Shown here: positions 61,771 through 64,000 of the stretch, piece by piece
Position numbering within the stretch: the first letter of the stretch is position 1
Layout: each line of letters opens with the position of its first letter
DNA from: Sapria himalayana
Taxonomy: Eukaryota > Streptophyta > Magnoliopsida > Malpighiales > Rafflesiaceae
Length of the DNA: 64,000 nt
Reading direction: 5' to 3'
Assembly: GCA_029783825.1 (NCBI GenBank)
Contig: JAREIK010011391.1
Location: forward strand, 1 to 64,000
Made by a program: the position numbers and the translations under genes
The notes under the pieces: model-generated
Seen by the model: the letters and a program-made list of their open reading frames with translations, nothing else
The model's database searches: none
Told to the model about the DNA's origin: nothing

Positions 61771-64000
61771 AGTGAGAGAATGTAACATTAATAAGGATAA
61801 GTTAAACATCACTATGCCAACATTGAAAATTCATTTGAGATTTCTAACTTTTTATGCTATAAAATAAGATTTATCTCCTTGAAATATATCATAATCTCAA
61901 TTTTATTTTAGCTTGATAATTTTTTATTATATTATTTAGTTTATCATCTTAGGATTATATTTTTTATTTTCTATTTATTATCGTGGGTTTTATTTTTATA
62001 ATATAACATAACATTTAAACTCAATGCCAAATTAATAAATGCATTAATAAAATATTGGGAACAAAGGAACGTGATACAAAATTATAGCATTAATAAATGC
62101 TTTAACACGGCATTCAATAAATGTTTGATGAACAATAATTTTAACTAATGAAAAAATAGTTTTTTTTTATTTAGAACACGAAATAAAAAAATATTAATAA
62201 CCAAATTCCTCATTACACCAATACTTTTATCACAAAAAAAAATAAATAAAAACTATAAAATAAAATAAAATAAAATAAAAACTCATCTTGCTGCCGCAGC
62301 CGTTTCAGCAACCATTTCATTTTTAAGTAGATAATTTTAACAAAATAACTAAAATTTGTGATGAAAAAACTTTTTTTTCAAAAACATGCTCGTTGCACAA
62401 ATCCTAGTTAATCAAGCAGAGTGATCTCGCATATCAACATTAAAATCAAACATACGCACTTACTTTTAACTAAAAGATTGTGTTTACTCTTTTTAGAAAT
62501 AACCATCATTATCATTGTGAAATTGCTTTCTTAATATTGCCATAGTATATTGTATAAATATTAGTTCTACAAATAATTTAACCATTTATCAAACTTCTAG
62601 TCTTTCATATATATCCAACTCGTGATTATTTTAATTCATCATTTTTATTCAAATTTTAATCTACTTTTTAAAAATTCATAAAAATATCTCAATTATTTTA
62701 TTTTTAATTGTATCCTCGCGGATTTTATCAAATATCCATCTTGATATGTATTTCTTTATTATTTTATTTATTTTTCTTATTATTTCTTTACTTAATGCTT
62801 GGGAGCACCTTATGAGCATTTTGCTACAATCATCTTATGATTGAGAACACCCACGAATAGGTCCCAATCCAAGTAGCCTAGCATTTGTAAGTAACTCTTA
62901 TTTGTATGTTTTATCTTTTTGATTATAAAATTATTATTATAATTATTTTGTATTATGCACATTATGATTATGTGCATATTAGACATACTCCACATGCATT
63001 TGTCATGACAAAAAAAAACTAAAAATTAATATGCTGAGCTTTGAAGACTTGTGAGAAACTTTATAATGTTTGATAAAAATTCTAGAAAGCTCTAAAGGCT
63101 TCAACCCATCTTCTCATTCTAAAATATTTTATGAATTTCTAATGTAGTATAATTATGACATGTGACATAATTTGAATCATTGATAAATGAGAGATTGTGT
63201 GTATAATATTGTGAATTTAACTTTTATTAATTTGTAACACACTCGTGATGCACAGTAGGCAAGGGGGGAGGAGGATGTACCTAGCACACAAAGCTCTCAC
63301 TTTAGCATATAATATATGAAAAATTAATATCTTAATAATATTATTCTCAAAAATCAAAAAGACTACGTCGAATAAGCTTCGCACTCAATATCAACAATCC
63401 CTAGAAAATAATATTTATTATTGTACAAAGACCTAACTTGCGATACATACAAATTACATTATAACTTCTTGGATTATAAGTCATCTCAAAATTATTCTTG
63501 TCCAGACATTTTTAATTATTGAATTCTTATGAAATTCAGTATGTTATTATTTATATAATCACAAATAAATCCTAGTCTGGGCTGTCTATTATTATCATAG
63601 AATAGGCCAAGTAAATCCTAGATGCACTATGTCTGTGCACATTAGCGTGCACTTTGCACCACATGCACGCAAAAAAATGCTAAATTGTGTGCAATAGATT
63701 GTTGGTACAATGTGCAACACCAATCCATTGTTGGTGTCAAAATTTGTGTGTAGGAGCAAGTTACATTGGTGAAAACAAGGGAGAATCTATATGGTAACAT
63801 TACACATATTGCATACATAAAAAAATTTTTAGCGATAGACATACTGTACAAATAAATGATATATCAAAAAAAGTTATGCCAATTATTTTCATAAAAAATA
63901 TTCTAATGGCAACTTATTATTTGCTATTATCATAAACATATATTAGTTCTCACGTAATTATACAACCCCATCTCATTGTGCCTTCGTGCAAAATAGCCTA
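61771..64000. other. AT-rich non-coding flank of copy B and window end
   Basis: Counterpart of 12386-14677 up to 63960; no gene seen. It lacks the 103 bp present at 13291-13393 in copy A. Bases 63961-64000 leave the duplication. Confidence 0.6.

Larger units (their letters stand above)
48745..63960. repeat. Segmental duplication, copy B
   Basis: This is the partner of 209-14677. It keeps the empty site of the hAT-like insertion that bounds copy A, and its dead LINE has the same ends. Similarity ends at 63960 after CACGTAATTA. The last 40 bases of the window are not found at the matching place of copy A. Confidence 0.85.

Overview
The window looks like gene-poor, repeat-rich heterochromatin of a flowering plant nucleus. 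The evidence is an intact plant-type V-ATPase subunit D gene, pieces of two other plant genes (ATG5 and a Fes1/SIL1-like Hsp70 exchange factor) with GT-AG introns, Ty3/gypsy and L1-type retrotransposon remains, a tRNA-derived SINE with target-site duplications, hAT-like miniature elements, and long AT-rich satellite DNA. I cannot name the species. There is no bacterial, organellar or viral gene set and no CRISPR array.

Layout. 1-208 is the end of a GC-rich hAT-like element. 209-10398 is a satellite array of about 600-bp monomers, interrupted at 10399-11600 by a dead L1 reverse transcriptase, then decayed monomers to about 12385 and single-copy-like AT-rich DNA. From 47125 the same array, dead L1 and flank return: 209-14677 and about 48745-63960 are two copies of one segment lying about 49 kb apart. 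Between the copies, from left to right, lie a SINE (15989-16191), a 3'-truncated Fes1/SIL1-like gene fragment (18257-19203), minisatellites, a 5'-truncated gypsy element with a complete 3' LTR (22168-26760), an ATG5 first-exon fragment (28644-28867), a nearly complete but inactivated L1 (30115-34205), a foldback element (34210-34690), the V-ATPase subunit D gene (35083-35877), a cluster of GC-rich hAT-like elements (35980-45335), AT-rich DNA with diverged tandem repeats, and the second copy of a 400-bp dispersed repeat (46600-47022) at the edge of the right satellite array.

Only the V-ATPase subunit D gene looks able to make a normal protein. All three gene-derived loci and the L1 read on the minus strand. 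Both gene fragments keep first exons with good splice donors and stop inside introns, which suggests DNA-level copying rather than reverse transcription.

The most unusual structure is the satellite. Each monomer carries a 28-bp perfect or near-perfect palindrome and a separate block of degenerate 8-bp CCTAAA-like repeats. Monomers are ordered into a higher-order unit of about 8.6 kb, and a hAT-like element has landed exactly in the centre of one palindrome. All coordinates and similarity statements were read by eye; no alignment was run.
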